Counted from the first letter of the stretch, positions 33,950-43,201 are shown. The stretch is DNA of 64,000 nt from Candidatus Obscuribacterales bacterium (GCA_019637435.1 JAHBVO010000003.1:310001-374000); one strand, 5' to 3'. Translations and numbers: made by a program. Notes: a model not told the origin generated them from the letters alone.

Positions 33950-33974
33950 GCTCCCTATTTGTGAACGCCGACGC

Positions 33975-34607
33975 TTACTTGCCGCCGGGGATCTGCATGG
34001 GCTCGTCGGTGCCGGTCTCGTACGCCTTCTTGGTGTCCGAGGTCAGCACGATGATGTACATCTGGTCGAGAGCCTGCTGGCCGGACTTCACGTTGGAGCC
34101 GATGCGCGCCTTGAGGGCGTCGGACGGGAAGAACTTGCCGAGGAAGAAGGACTTGATCAGCCCTTCCTGGCGCCACAGGTCGTAGGCGCGCAGCATGTCG
34201 ATCAGCTTGGACTGCTTCTGCTTGTACGCTTCACGGCCGGCGCGCACGAAGTCGACGATGCGGTCGTAGAGGTCGAGCTGACCCTTGAGGTCGGGGTAGG
34301 CTTCGGTGATCGCCGAGAACATGGCGCCGCCGGTGCCGGGTTCCATCTTGCCCTCGTAGCGGCCCTTGACGGCGTCTTCGAGGATCTGGTCGAGCTTGTC
34401 CGACTTCAGATTGGCGACGCCGATCTGCTCGTAGAAGCTGGACTTGAAGGCCGACAGCTCGTTCTGGTTGTCCAGATACTGAGCCGACAGCGAGGTCTCC
34501 ATGCGAATGCCTTCGTTGCGCGTGGAGTTGACGTAGCCGTAGAGGCTGAAGATGCCGATGACGGCAGCGACGATCACGCCGATGCCGATGAGAAGACCTT
34601 TGCTCAT
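33975..34607 (-). CDS. lemA: LemA-family protein, copy A
   Basis: 210 residues: one N-terminal membrane helix (3-24), a YVNSTRNEGIRMET segment, then a long four-helix domain characteristic of LemA (helical hairpins with LDQILEDAVKGRYEG). It differs from copy B at 34823-35455 at only about four residues, all near the C-terminus. LemA proteins form membrane-attached helical scaffolds of unclear function and are often coupled to TPM proteins, as here. RBS AGGAGA. Confidence 0.9.
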   Translation of the reverse strand: MSKGLLIGIGVIVAAVIGIFSLYGYVNSTRNEGIRMETSLSAQYLDNQNELSAFKSSFYEQIGVANLKSDKLDQILEDAVKGRYEGKMEPGTGGAMFSAITEAYPDLKGQLDLYDRIVDFVRAGREAYKQKQSKLIDMLRAYDLWRQEGLIKSFFLGKFFPSDALKARIGSNVKSGQQALDQMYIIVLTSDTKKAYETGTDEPMQIPGGK

Positions 34608-34725
34608 GGTGTATTTTCTCCTGTTGGTTCGCGTGGCGAACCGAGTTTGGAAAGTTGAGAGACACGAGCGGTTTCAAACCGCCCTGGAAACGAACAGCGA
34701 AACAGACTTTCAGCTATACGATACG

Positions 34726-34758
34726 CAGCAGCCCGCGGTCGCAAAACCGCGGGTGCTG
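34726..34758 (-). terminator. Terminator between the lemA copies
   Basis: CAGCAGCCCGCGGT pairs with ACCGCGGGTGCTG around a CGCAAA loop. Confidence 0.85.
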
Positions 34759-34822
34759 GTATCGGATATGACACCACTAGAAGGCGTTGCCGCCGTTCAT
34801 GTGGTGGCGCCCGCGGTTGCGC

Positions 34823-35455
34823 TTACTTGCCGCCGGGGACCTTCATGGGCTCGTCGGTGCCGGTCTCGTACGCCTTCTTGGTGTCCGAGGTCAGCACGAT
34901 GATGTACATCTGGTCGAGTGCCTGCTGGCCGGACTGGACGTTCGAGCCGATGCGGGCCTTGAGCGCCTGCGACGGGAAGAACTTGCCGAGGAAGAAGGAC
35001 TTGATCAGCCCTTCCTGGCGCCACAGATCGTAGGCGCGCAGCATGTCGATCAGCTTGGACTGCTTCTGCTTGTACGCTTCACGGCCGGCGCGCACGAAGT
35101 CGACGATGCGGTCGTAGAGGTCGAGCTGGCCCTTGAGGTCCGGGTAGGCTTCGGTGATCGCCGAGAACATGGCGCCGCCGGTGCCGGGTTCCATCTTGCC
35201 CTCGTAGCGCCCCTTGACGGCGTCTTCGAGGATCTGGTCGAGCTTGTCCGACTTCAGATTGGCGACGCCGATCTGCTCGTAGAAGCTGGACTTGAAGGCC
35301 GACAGCTCGTTCTGGTTGTCCAGATACTGAGCCGACAGCGAGGTCTCCATGCGAATGCCTTCATTGCGCGTGGAGTTGACGTAGCCGTAGAGGCTGAAGA
35401 TGCCGATGACGGCAGCGACGATCACGCCGATGCCGATGAGAAGACCCTTGCTCAT
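34823..35455 (-). CDS. lemA: LemA-family protein, copy B
   Basis: 210 residues, nearly identical to copy A in protein and DNA; corresponding bases are offset by 848 bp. Same membrane anchor and helical domain. It is the copy nearest the TPM gene and has an AGGAGA site. The very low divergence points to a recent tandem duplication or ongoing gene conversion. Each copy keeps its own terminator, so both are likely expressed. Confidence 0.9.
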   Translation of the reverse strand: MSKGLLIGIGVIVAAVIGIFSLYGYVNSTRNEGIRMETSLSAQYLDNQNELSAFKSSFYEQIGVANLKSDKLDQILEDAVKGRYEGKMEPGTGGAMFSAITEAYPDLKGQLDLYDRIVDFVRAGREAYKQKQSKLIDMLRAYDLWRQEGLIKSFFLGKFFPSQALKARIGSNVQSGQQALDQMYIIVLTSDTKKAYETGTDEPMKVPGGK

Positions 35456-35517
35456 GATTGATTCTCCTGTTTCTAACTCTGAGTTGAGATGGTTGAGGAT
35501 TGAACAGAACGAAACGC

Positions 35518-35544
35518 AGCCGGCGGCGCTTGCCGACCGGCTTT
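35518..35544 (-). terminator. Terminator of the TPM gene
   Basis: AGCCGG pairs with CCGGCT over a short GC-rich loop, just beyond the TPM stop. Confidence 0.65.
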
Positions 35545-35557
35545 CAACGTTTCGCGT

Positions 35558-36955
35558 TTAGCGGCGACCGAAGCGCTCTCTGATCTGGCGGTACGTGTCC
35601 GGACCGAGGTAGATGCAGAGCCCCCAGGCGATGCCCGAGAGGAAGAACACGACGAAGAGGATGCCGACTTGCTGACCGGTGGTGGGCTGGAGTTCCTTGA
35701 GCAGGTACTCGTAGCCGACTCCGTTGCCCGACTTGTCGGTCATGTGGACCCGCTGGAACTTGTTTTTGCCCCAGATGATCTTCTCGAGGGCGCCCTGGGT
35801 GTTGTGCACCTGGACGCCATCGCCTTGCAGCGTGGCGTACGCGTTGCCCAGAAGGGCTTCCGCGTCGACCGGCGTGCCTTGCAGCGAGTTGCGGATTTCG
35901 AGCATCAGGTGCTCGTTGCCCATGGGCATGCCGGTTGTGGCGGCGGCCCATGCGACTTTGCCGTCCCTGGCGCCGAGGACGACGAGAATGCCGTTCTTCG
36001 ACAGCGCGTCCTTGCCGAACTCCGCCGACTGCCAGTAAGCGGCCAGCGCGCCGATGTAGTTGTCGCGATCGAGAACCTTGTCGGCGGGGACGATGACGAG
36101 GTGCAGGTCGCCTTGCAGCGTCTGACCGAGTGCCGAGTTGAAGCGGCGGCCGGCGTTGCGCCAGTCGCCCGTGCCGCTTACGCCGCCGACGAAGTAGACG
36201 CGGTCAGCGTCGTAGTAGCCGGTGACCTGGGTGTTGATCTTCGGGAGAAGACCGGCAGTCTTGTACTTGTCGATCGAGTCGTTGAAGCGTTGAAGAATCG
36301 TCGACTGCGACGCGAGGATGTAGTTGTCGTACGTCATCCGCAAGGTGACCGGACCGGGATTGTTGTGATCCAGGCGGTCCTTCACGGTGAGGTAATACGG
36401 GTGGTAGCCCGTGGTCGACTCGTACTTCCACTCAGGCACGCTGACCAGCCAGCGGAAGCGGTACTTGTTGGGGTTCTCGGGAAGATAGCCCGTCGCGATC
36501 GTGACATCGCCGATGGTGGTGTGGACGACGAAGTCCCACTCCTCGGTGGTGTACGGAATCTTGTGGTCGACGTTCTTCTTCTTCTGGACCCGACGAGTCT
36601 GCTTCTGGCCCTTCGAGTCGGTGTATTCCTCGTCGTCCCAGTAGGTTTCCTCGCGGGTTTCGATCCAGTAGTGCCGCATGAAGCCGTCTTCCGACGTCGA
36701 CTTGCGCAGCACCTGAGCCTGAACTTCCCAGCCGTTCCAGTTCTCGTTGTAGGTCACCTGGTTGTGAATCGCCACCTTGATGCCGATCCACGCGGTGAAC
36801 GGAATGACAAGGACCAGCATGACCGCCATCGCCACACCGAACTCGGTGTTGGTGATTTTGTTCTCGGCGCTGGCGGACTTCTTGTCAAAGAAAAACTTGA
36901 GCGCGACGCCCATCAACGCAGTGATGAGCGCCCCGATCAGAATGAGTGTGAACAT
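35558..36955 (-). CDS. TPM-domain (TLP18.3/Psb32/MOLO-1) membrane protein
   Basis: 465 residues, ATG behind AAGGAGC. Two N-terminal membrane helices (1-20 and 45-65), a long extracytoplasmic region with many aromatic residues and an acidic YWDDEEYTDSKG stretch, a TPM domain at about 250-390 (QGDLHLVIVPADKV, NGILVVLGARDGKVAWAAATTG, VDAEALLGNAY), and a C-terminal membrane helix (about 425-447). TPM proteins are commonly paired with LemA in bacteria; the cyanobacterial and plant relatives assist photosystem II repair. Here it heads the lemA cluster. Confidence 0.82.
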   Translation of the reverse strand: MFTLILIGALITALMGVALKFFFDKKSASAENKITNTEFGVAMAVMLVLVIPFTAWIGIKVAIHNQVTYNENWNGWEVQAQVLRKSTSEDGFMRHYWIETREETYWDDEEYTDSKGQKQTRRVQKKKNVDHKIPYTTEEWDFVVHTTIGDVTIATGYLPENPNKYRFRWLVSVPEWKYESTTGYHPYYLTVKDRLDHNNPGPVTLRMTYDNYILASQSTILQRFNDSIDKYKTAGLLPKINTQVTGYYDADRVYFVGGVSGTGDWRNAGRRFNSALGQTLQGDLHLVIVPADKVLDRDNYIGALAAYWQSAEFGKDALSKNGILVVLGARDGKVAWAAATTGMPMGNEHLMLEIRNSLQGTPVDAEALLGNAYATLQGDGVQVHNTQGALEKIIWGKNKFQRVHMTDKSGNGVGYEYLLKELQPTTGQQVGILFVVFFLSGIAWGLCIYLGPDTYRQIRERFGRR

Positions 36956-37076
36956 AGAAGCTCCTTCTGTTAGGCGTAAACAGCAGCAGGAACACGCGCG
37001 ATTCAGGAGAGAACTGCGCGCGTCTTGCTGCCGAGCACTCGTGCAACGAGCGCGCCTTAGAGGTTGATGATTGAGC

Positions 37077-37679
37077 CTACTGAGCGCTTGCGCGCGTCAG
37101 GTCCAGACCGTTGTACTTGCACATGCATGCGTCGACGGAGGCGGAGAGCCAGAGCTGGCAAGCTTCCGCGCTGGTGTCGACAGCGCGCCGGTACAGGTCT
37201 CGCAGGTCAGTCGCGATGGGCGACAGAACGAATTTGAAGCGTTCCGCACCACCGGGATCCGGACCTACAGCCACGCGGACCCTGGTGAACGTCGTGACGC
37301 CACCGAGTTGCGCAACGGTCGATTCGATGCCGTGATGTCCGCCGGCACCGCCCTTCGCTGCGAAGCGCAGCTTGCCGAGCGGCAGCGAGACGTCATCGTA
37401 GATGATCGCGATGTTGCTCGGGTTGACGCCGAGCTTGTCGACGAGCGCCTTGACGGTTGCACCGCTGTCGTTCATGCCCGTCTGCGGCTTGACGATGAGC
37501 GTGTGCGCATCCGGTCTCGCGACAAGGGCGTTGAGCTCGGTGTCGAAGCTGAACCGGCAATTCAGCCTGGCAGCCAGCGCGTCCATGACGTCGAAACCGG
37601 CGTTGTGTCGGGTCCATTCGAATTCGGGACCCGGGTTGCCCAGACCGACGAGGGCCTTGAGCTGTTGTGGTGTTTCCAT
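37077..37679 (-). CDS. pth: Peptidyl-tRNA hydrolase
   Basis: 200 residues with a strong GAGGAGG site. The GLGNPG start (N15), TRHN with catalytic H25, QTGMN with N70, and YDD with D95/D96 are all present. At the position of the asparagine that clamps the tRNA 3' end in E. coli (GGHNG) the sequence is GGHHG, with H116 in place of asparagine, a noteworthy change. The enzyme releases tRNA from drop-off peptidyl-tRNA. The C-terminus is longer than usual and has two cysteines (CMC). Whether this is the only copy in the genome is unknown. Confidence 0.9.
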   Translation of the reverse strand: METPQQLKALVGLGNPGPEFEWTRHNAGFDVMDALAARLNCRFSFDTELNALVARPDAHTLIVKPQTGMNDSGATVKALVDKLGVNPSNIAIIYDDVSLPLGKLRFAAKGGAGGHHGIESTVAQLGGVTTFTRVRVAVGPDPGGAERFKFVLSPIATDLRDLYRRAVDTSAEACQLWLSASVDACMCKYNGLDLTRASAQ

Positions 37680-37731
37680 AGCAGGAACCTCCTCTGAAAT
37701 TAGGTTTCGGAATCAGAAGATGCGTGCGCAG

Positions 37732-37770
37732 ACACGTGCGCGGGCGGTTTTTCACCACCTGCGCACGTGT
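37732..37770 (-). terminator. Terminator of the 37819 gene
   Basis: ACACGTGCGC with GGGCGG pairs with CCACC and GCGCACGTGT around a TTTTTC loop; very stable. Confidence 0.8.
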
Positions 37771-37818
37771 GCGTTATTGCCTGGCTGCCTGCCTGAGCCC
37801 GTTGAGGCTCGAAGCGAA

Positions 37819-38805
37819 TCAGCCCTTGAGCGCGTCCGCCAACGAGACGGGCGCCCGGTCCGGAGCGTTCGGAGGCAGCACGCGGAAAGCCTCGAACTTG
37901 CCCTCGACGACGTCGTCGACGGCGACCAGGATGTCGCCGTTGATCAGGCGGGTGCCCTTCTGGAAGGCGGTGCCGACGACCTTGGCAGGCAGGAAGTTCT
38001 TCAGCGTAGCCTGGATGTAGTCGCCGTAGCTGACCGGGCGACCCGTGGAGGCGCGGTACGAGCCGACGAAGACGGCATGGTCGAGCTCGACCGTCGCGTC
38101 CAGGTCAGGCACCGTGCCGTCGTGACCATCCAGCGTGTAGATCAGGAACTGATCCGGGTACTTCGGCTCGTAGGCGTAGGCGATCGGCTTGGCTTCGCCG
38201 GCGTCCTCGTTGTTGAAGCAGGCGACGGCGAAGGGGCAGTCGTACCACTTCTCGAGCGCGGCGAAGGTTTCCTTCGCGAGCGGCGGACGCTTGCGCGACT
38301 CGATCGCCTTGACCGCGTCCGGGATGAGCGAGGCGCGGCTGGCGAGGACCAGCGTGTAGATGTCGAACGACTCGATCACGACGGAATCGGCGCCGAAGCT
38401 GATGCCCTTGGCTCCACCGCGACGCAGACCGCCGCGCGAGGCGGGCGGCTGGACGGCGCGGCGAATGTCCTTGAGCAGGTTGGGCGTGTTGGCGGTTTCG
38501 CGCAGCAGGCGAATCGAATCGAAGTTGTCCGTCATGATCGGGATGACCAGCGCGTTGCCCTTCGCGGCATCCGAGCCGGGCGTGCGACCGGTGTTCCAGT
38601 TGCTCGGGGTCTTCGGGGCGCTGCGACGACCGCGCGTGGCCGGAGCGGTCATGGACATCATCGGGGCGCCGCCGGAGCGTCCGCGACGCAGATTGGAGGC
38701 ACCGCTGACGGTGTTCTGGTAGAAGATGACGTGGGTGTTCTCGTCGGCTTCGTAGAGACCGGTGACGGTGTTGCCGAAGGTGACCGGTGCGATGGAGATG
38801 CACAT
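37819..38805 (-). CDS. Uncharacterised protein starting Met-Cys-Ile-Ser
   Basis: 328 residues from the ATG of MCISIAPVTF; the frame runs 47 codons further upstream but that part is basic and lacks a better start. The ribosome site is poor. The protein begins with strands (APVTFGNTVTGLYE, THVIFYQNTV), has an Arg/Gly-rich insert (about 40-80), then GNALVIPIMTDNF and a domain of mixed strands with acidic residues. The Met-Cys-Ile-Ser start looks conserved-protein-like and recalls N-terminal-nucleophile proteins, but I cannot support an activity. Class 2 composition. Confidence 0.7.
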   Translation of the reverse strand: MCISIAPVTFGNTVTGLYEADENTHVIFYQNTVSGASNLRRGRSGGAPMMSMTAPATRGRRSAPKTPSNWNTGRTPGSDAAKGNALVIPIMTDNFDSIRLLRETANTPNLLKDIRRAVQPPASRGGLRRGGAKGISFGADSVVIESFDIYTLVLASRASLIPDAVKAIESRKRPPLAKETFAALEKWYDCPFAVACFNNEDAGEAKPIAYAYEPKYPDQFLIYTLDGHDGTVPDLDATVELDHAVFVGSYRASTGRPVSYGDYIQATLKNFLPAKVVGTAFQKGTRLINGDILVAVDDVVEGKFEAFRVLPPNAPDRAPVSLADALKG

Positions 38806-39752
38806 ATTGTGGAGGCTCGCTTTCGTTGTCAGTGATGCTTCGCGCCACGATGGTGTTTCGCGAAGCGGATAGGTTTCGCCTGAGTAAAGGCGGGAATGCC
38901 GAAAACAGATATCCGGCACGACAGCGACGACTGGACGCCGAAGCACCCAGTAAAGCGGAAAGTTTCCTGTTCTTGAAACAGACTCGATAAACTAGCTCGC
39001 GCGCACCGCAGTCGTCGCTCGAACTCACCGAGTGGGTGGATCGAGAGGCGAAGTTGTCGGTAACAGTGCGGCGGTGAGAGTGAGTGAGGTTTACCGAGCT
39101 GAAAAAAGAGGAAACAGTGTGCTTTTAACATGACGCAACTTCTAGAACTCAGTCTAGAGTTATTACTGATTCTCAACGTCTATAAAAACGACAATTTAGG
39201 GCCTGGCTATTTGGTTACTCAGCTAGCGCGGTTATCGAGCCGTGTTGGGCGCTTCGGTAATGGCTTGACTGGCTTGGGATGGCGGTCTCGGCCTGATGAT
39301 ATGGACTCATATGACAACCTAGTGCTAACTGAGTCAACGGGCAGTAGGTGACTCGGTTAAACAGTTCTCAAGTGTGAGCTTGCGCAAGCACTCGGCCCAG
39401 TTGCCAGCTTGCGCGACTGCTCAAATTTTGTTCACTGTGGTCAATGCAATGCTCTTGAAGCCAGAGCCGTTTCGGTTTTGATCGAGGCGAATCGGTTTAA
39501 GTTTTGTACGCAAACTAAACATACGGTCAAATCGTTTGTTTTGAGTGACTTCTATTTGCGAAGGTCTGGGAAGCATTTCTTCTCTCACTCCGAACAAAGA
39601 CAAACCTTCGAACGCTTAAACACTCCCTTCGGCTTACTCGTGCGTTGATCGACGCTTGGGGATGTTCGCGCATTCGAGAGTCACGCAGTTCGCAAGAGAG
39701 TAGATCTGCCGTCTCAACCAGGTTCGCGGAACCAAAACAGCAAGGATCAATA
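38806..39752. other. Long non-coding region
   Basis: Nearly 950 bp between divergent genes. Small ORFs here lack ribosome sites and coding bias, so I call none. The centre (39190-39420) has short inverted pieces (GAGCTTGCGCAAGC and related AGCTTGCGCGAC), but no clear tRNA, palindrome module or tandem repeat. A non-coding RNA cannot be excluded. Confidence 0.45.
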
Positions 39753-40214
39753 ATGACCCAACTGCTCAAACTGCTCCTCACGCTCGCCTGCCTGTTCGGC
39801 GGCGCCGTCCTGATCACGCACAACGCCCTGCCGCTCGGACTCGTGGTCGGTGCCGCCGGTCTCGGGCTGTTCGTGCATCAGCTGCTCGCGCAGAACAAGC
39901 AAAGCAAGGTCGACAGCGGCGTCATCTCCGACAAGTACAACGCCTTCGTGAAGGCGCTCAACGAGACGCACACGCTCGCGATTCGCAAGCTCGGCACCGC
40001 CACCGACGCCGAACTGGCTCCCATCCTCGAGAAGCTGGTCGCTGCCGGCTCGCACATGGGTTCGAATCCGGCCTGGCGCAACACGCAACGCATCACCACC
40101 GCCGGCGACGTCATGCGCTGGTATGACGACGGCAAGGCTCTGGCGGACGAGGCTCGCGCCATGATCGACAAGTTCGAGCCCCGCAAGGGCGGTATCGAAG
40201 GCACCCTGCTGTAA
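39753..40214 (+). CDS. Hypothetical membrane-anchored protein
   Basis: 153 residues from the ATG behind AAGGATC. Two closely spaced N-terminal membrane helices (4-22, 27-45), then a soluble helical domain of about 105 residues with EILEKLVAAG-like amphipathic helices. No family recognised. Terminator and repeat module follow directly. Confidence 0.7.
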   Translation: MTQLLKLLLTLACLFGGAVLITHNALPLGLVVGAAGLGLFVHQLLAQNKQSKVDSGVISDKYNAFVKALNETHTLAIRKLGTATDAELAPILEKLVAAGSHMGSNPAWRNTQRITTAGDVMRWYDDGKALADEARAMIDKFEPRKGGIEGTLL

Positions 40215-40248
40215 GTCGATTGACGATTCAGCCATAGTGCTTTGAACT

Positions 40249-40289
40249 GAGGCAGGAACGATCGCCCAAACGGCGCTCTTCCTGCCTCA
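40249..40289 (+). terminator. Terminator of the 39753 gene
   Basis: GAGGCAGGAA pairs with TTCCTGCCTC around a loop of about 20 nt. Confidence 0.8.
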
Positions 40290-40304
40290 TGGTCCCCAGA
40301 TTGT

Positions 40305-40436
40305 CTACTATAGAAGACAGGAAAAGTTTTCAACGCCAGTTTTCGTTTCCGGCGATTGGCGCGGATTGTTTGCCTCCTTTGTCTATCTGGGAATGCCGGA
40401 TTTGCGGAAAACTGTCTATCGGTCGTTGCCAAACGA
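40305..40436 (+). repeat. CTACTATA/palindrome module
   Basis: CTACTATAGAAGACAGG at 40305-40321, then about 57 nt, then the palindrome region at 40378-40436 opening TTTGTCTATCTGGGAATGCC. The right arm is partly decayed (CTGTCTATCGG). It starts 16 bp past the terminator. Confidence 0.75.
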
Positions 40437-40573
40437 GGTCTTGGTAGCTCGTTGTGCCTGTTGCTGAACTCTAGAAAGGCTGTTGCAGTCCTCGTTTCGT
40501 GGGTTGTTAAAGATACCAAAGCGTATAGTAGAAAAGCTTTGTAACTGAAAAGCTTTAGGGTTGAAAACGTGCA

Positions 40574-40605
40574 TCCAGAGGGAAGCCATGCAGCTCCCCT
40601 CTGGA
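40574..40605 (-). terminator. Terminator of the 40639 gene
   Basis: TCCAGAGGGGA on the minus strand pairs with TCCCTCTGGA around a 10-nt loop. Confidence 0.85.
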
Positions 40606-40638
40606 CTCATTTGCCGGAAAAGTAGATTGGCGCCTAGA

Positions 40639-41028
40639 TCAGGTCAGGCGTTGCAGATTCTCGAACGGCTTGAGGACGCGTTGCGCGACGCTGAGGCCGA
40701 TGCCGGACATCAAACCGAACGCGCTGATCAGTCCCAGACCGAAGAGTGAGAAGCCGGCATTCCAGCCAGCGTAGACATTGACCAGGTACATCACCGCGCC
40801 GAAGATTGCGCCCGCGATGAGGTAGAACAGCACGCTGGTCTTGCCGGTGATAGCCGAGGCGACGCCGACGACGAACGAGCCCACGGCGCCGAAGATCGCG
40901 CCGATGACGATGGCGGAGAGGAAGCTGTAGCCGATGAGCTGTGCGCCGGCGACGAAATTGGTGACGGTGGCGAAGGCGGCCGACAGCAGCGCTCCGACGA
41001 TGATTCCGAGGCAGATGGTCAAACGCAT
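40639..41028 (-). CDS. Small four-helix membrane protein
   Basis: 129 residues, ATG behind AAGGGAA. Four glycine-rich membrane helices (about 4-26, 32-55, 65-87, 92-112) with repeated GAIFGA-type motifs in helices 2 and 3, suggesting an internal duplication or close helix packing. No charged residues inside the helices apart from the loops. No function is suggested by the context. Confidence 0.7.
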   Translation of the reverse strand: MRLTICLGIIVGALLSAAFATVTNFVAGAQLIGYSFLSAIVIGAIFGAVGSFVVGVASAITGKTSVLFYLIAGAIFGAVMYLVNVYAGWNAGFSLFGLGLISAFGLMSGIGLSVAQRVLKPFENLQRLT

Positions 41029-41443
41029 CTTGATTCCCTTTGTGTGCGTTTCGATTTTTCTCGCTTCAAGTCGACGCAGACGGCTGACGCAATCAGGTTT
41101 CTGAGTTGCGCGAGCGTTTGCGGTTTAAAACCGGCCGACAACACATGACCAAAAATTCTTGGAGATGGTGAAGTCGATATTTGTTTTGGACCGGCGACGA
41201 AAAGGAGAAGGTGAACAACTCGGTTTAGCAAACTCAATGCTTATGACCTAATTAGTTATGTAACCAGGACCATGTTTTAGGGGCGAAACAGTTGGCGTAA
41301 ACGTCGTGCTGTCGACGGTTTCCGTAGTATCAACGGCTTTGGGGTTAGAGCGATTTTATTTCGTGAAGCTATCGCTGGCTTCGCTGCAATCTGAAGCAAA
41401 TGCGTTAAACTCTGTCATCAGTTTGAAAGTCCGATTCGAATCA
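41029..41443. other. Intergenic region
   Basis: About 415 bp between the 40639 gene (minus) and the GNAT gene (plus). The GNAT frame is open back to 41306 but the upstream part has no ribosome site. No repeat or clear promoter. Confidence 0.4.
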
Positions 41444-42121
41444 ATGTCTCACGTCCTCGACAATGCTGTTTGGAACGCTCTGTATACGCGGCAGTCGGAG
41501 CTCGCCGTCGGTGGAAAACTTGCGCGCAAGTACAAACCGGAATTTACGATTTTAGCCGGTGTTGCGAGTGAGACGCCCGAGGCGTTTGATGAACTGAAAC
41601 AGATCACAGCGGCTGGAGAATTCGTCGGGCTGCGCTCTTTAGCCGATCTCTCCAATGTCGAGGGTTGGACTTGCCGAGTGCAGTTTCCCATTCTGCAAAT
41701 GATTTGCGAGGAGTTGAAACCTTGTCGTCCCGTTGAGTTTGAAACGCTCACCCCAGCAGATGTCTCGGCAATGCGTGAATTGGCGAAGCTAACCCAACCC
41801 GGCCCGTTCTCAACTCGAACGAATGAGTTCGGTACTTTTATTGGTATCAAGGACGGTGGCAAGCTGGTCGCGATGGCGGGTGAACGAATGAAAGTTTTCG
41901 GATTCGATGAGATCAGTGCCGTTTGCACTCATCCGGATTATCAGGGACGGGGATACGCTCGAGCACTGGTTTTCGAAGTGGCGCGTTTGATTCAGGAACG
42001 TGGCAATGTGCCGTTCCTCCATGTAAAAAGCGAGAATGTTGCCGGTATAAAAAGCTACGAATCAATTGGTTTTAACACCCGTGAGGAGCTTGGTTTCTTC
42101 GTCCTGTCGCCTGATAAATAA
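41444..42121 (+). CDS. GNAT-family N-acetyltransferase
   Basis: 225 residues from the ATG of MSHVLDNAVW, chosen because related acetyltransferases begin this way; the frame extends upstream to 41306. The C-terminal half is a GNAT domain with the acetyl-CoA loop QGRGYA in VCTHPDYQGRGYAR and the terminal YESIGF motif. The N-terminal half is a helical segment of the FR47-like two-part type. Substrate unknown. It lies 116 bp before the retron-like RT on the same strand. Confidence 0.85.
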   Translation: MSHVLDNAVWNALYTRQSELAVGGKLARKYKPEFTILAGVASETPEAFDELKQITAAGEFVGLRSLADLSNVEGWTCRVQFPILQMICEELKPCRPVEFETLTPADVSAMRELAKLTQPGPFSTRTNEFGTFIGIKDGGKLVAMAGERMKVFGFDEISAVCTHPDYQGRGYARALVFEVARLIQERGNVPFLHVKSENVAGIKSYESIGFNTREELGFFVLSPDK

Positions 42122-42237
42122 ACGTCGTGTTGTTTCCGAGTGTCCGGGGTATAACGAATGCGATTACGGTTAATGACTAGCGAGTCGCTCGTCGAAATCC
42201 CTAGATTTCTCTTCCTACTCCCGCGTAATCCAGGCAG

Positions 42238-43044
42238 ATGCCCGAATCGCAAACGCAATTGCAGTTAAACGACATCTGTTCCGAGCTGGGGCTTTCGCCC
42301 CAGTTCTTGTTTCTACTTGCGGCTCGTGGCGATGAGCTGTACGAAACGTTCGAGCTTCCCAAGCGAGGCGGTGGCAAGCGTCGCATCGCGGTTCCGAAGG
42401 ATGTTTTGAAAAACGTTCAGCGGACGCTGCTGCATGGTTTACTTTGCAGGTATGCGATGCCGAAACATGTGCATGGTTGCGTGAAGGGGCGTTCGGCGGT
42501 TTCAAACGCTGAAGGGCACGTGAAGAAGCCGTTTGTTATTAACATTGATTTGTCTGATTTTTTTGGATCGATCAAGGCTGAAACTGTTCAAAAGATTTTT
42601 GAGACTGCGTTCAAATGCGACTTTGAAACCGCTGCGATTTTTACCAGGCTCTGTACCTTTCGCGGCGTGCTTCCGCAGGGTGCTCCCACGAGTCCTACTC
42701 TTGCAAATTTGTGTGCGCTGGATCTCGACAAAGAGTTGATTGCGGTTTGCGAAAAATCTTTTGAAAACTACGCGCACCATTACACTCGCTACGTGGACGA
42801 TATCACCATATCTGGTGGCCCGGAGTTGGCGTTTCACCTGGCTGATTTCTATAGAGCCATTGAGCGATGCGGTTTTCGCGCCAATCCAAATAAGTTGAAG
42901 ATGGCGCGACCGAACTCGAGGCAGAAGGTAACCGGTTTGGTCGTGAATCAGAAACTGAATCCGCCCAAGAAGCTTGTCCGGCGCGTCAGGCAGCAACTGT
43001 ATTTCGCGACGAAGTTTAGTTTACCCCAAACTTGTCTACTATAA
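42238..43044 (+). CDS. Retron-type reverse transcriptase, 3' truncated by a repeat module
   Basis: 268 residues. The polymerase motif is YVDD (185-188) and the upstream catalytic Asp lies in NIDLSDFFGS. Two hallmarks of retron RTs are present: NAxxH as NAEGH (90-94) and VTG (231-233), with LPQGAPTSPTLANL between. The frame leaves recognisable RT sequence near FATKF and its last eight codons run into the CTACTATA module, where TATAA supplies the stop. The thumb region of about 50 residues expected in retron RTs is missing. Only 116 bp lie upstream, short for a full msr-msd gene, so this is probably an inactivated retron or a group with an unusual layout. Confidence 0.85.
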   Translation: MPESQTQLQLNDICSELGLSPQFLFLLAARGDELYETFELPKRGGGKRRIAVPKDVLKNVQRTLLHGLLCRYAMPKHVHGCVKGRSAVSNAEGHVKKPFVINIDLSDFFGSIKAETVQKIFETAFKCDFETAAIFTRLCTFRGVLPQGAPTSPTLANLCALDLDKELIAVCEKSFENYAHHYTRYVDDITISGGPELAFHLADFYRAIERCGFRANPNKLKMARPNSRQKVTGLVVNQKLNPPKKLVRRVRQQLYFATKFSLPQTCLL

Positions 43045-43174
43045 GAGAGGGTATGTGTAGATGAACGAAACCGGCAGCCCAGGCTCGTTTCGAAGTCGGG
43101 CTGTTCCTGAATTTGTGAATTTGTCTATCCTGCTACGACGGAATGTCGAAAAATCGGCAATGCTGCGTAGACAC
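43031..43174 (+). repeat. CTACTATA/palindrome module, first tandem copy
   Basis: CTACTATA at 43037-43044 overlaps the RT stop codon; palindrome at 43121-43174 opens TTGTCTATCCTGC and closes GCGTAGACAC. A copy with a 171-173 bp offset follows. Confidence 0.85.
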
Positions 43175-43201
43175 GAATCAGAGCCGAGCTCCGAGTTCCA
43201 A

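Noticed and set aside
35669..36973. A 434-codon plus-strand ORF opposite the TPM gene
   Set aside because: Antisense shadow of the same kind; repeated Arg/Val/Asp/Leu composition and no motif.
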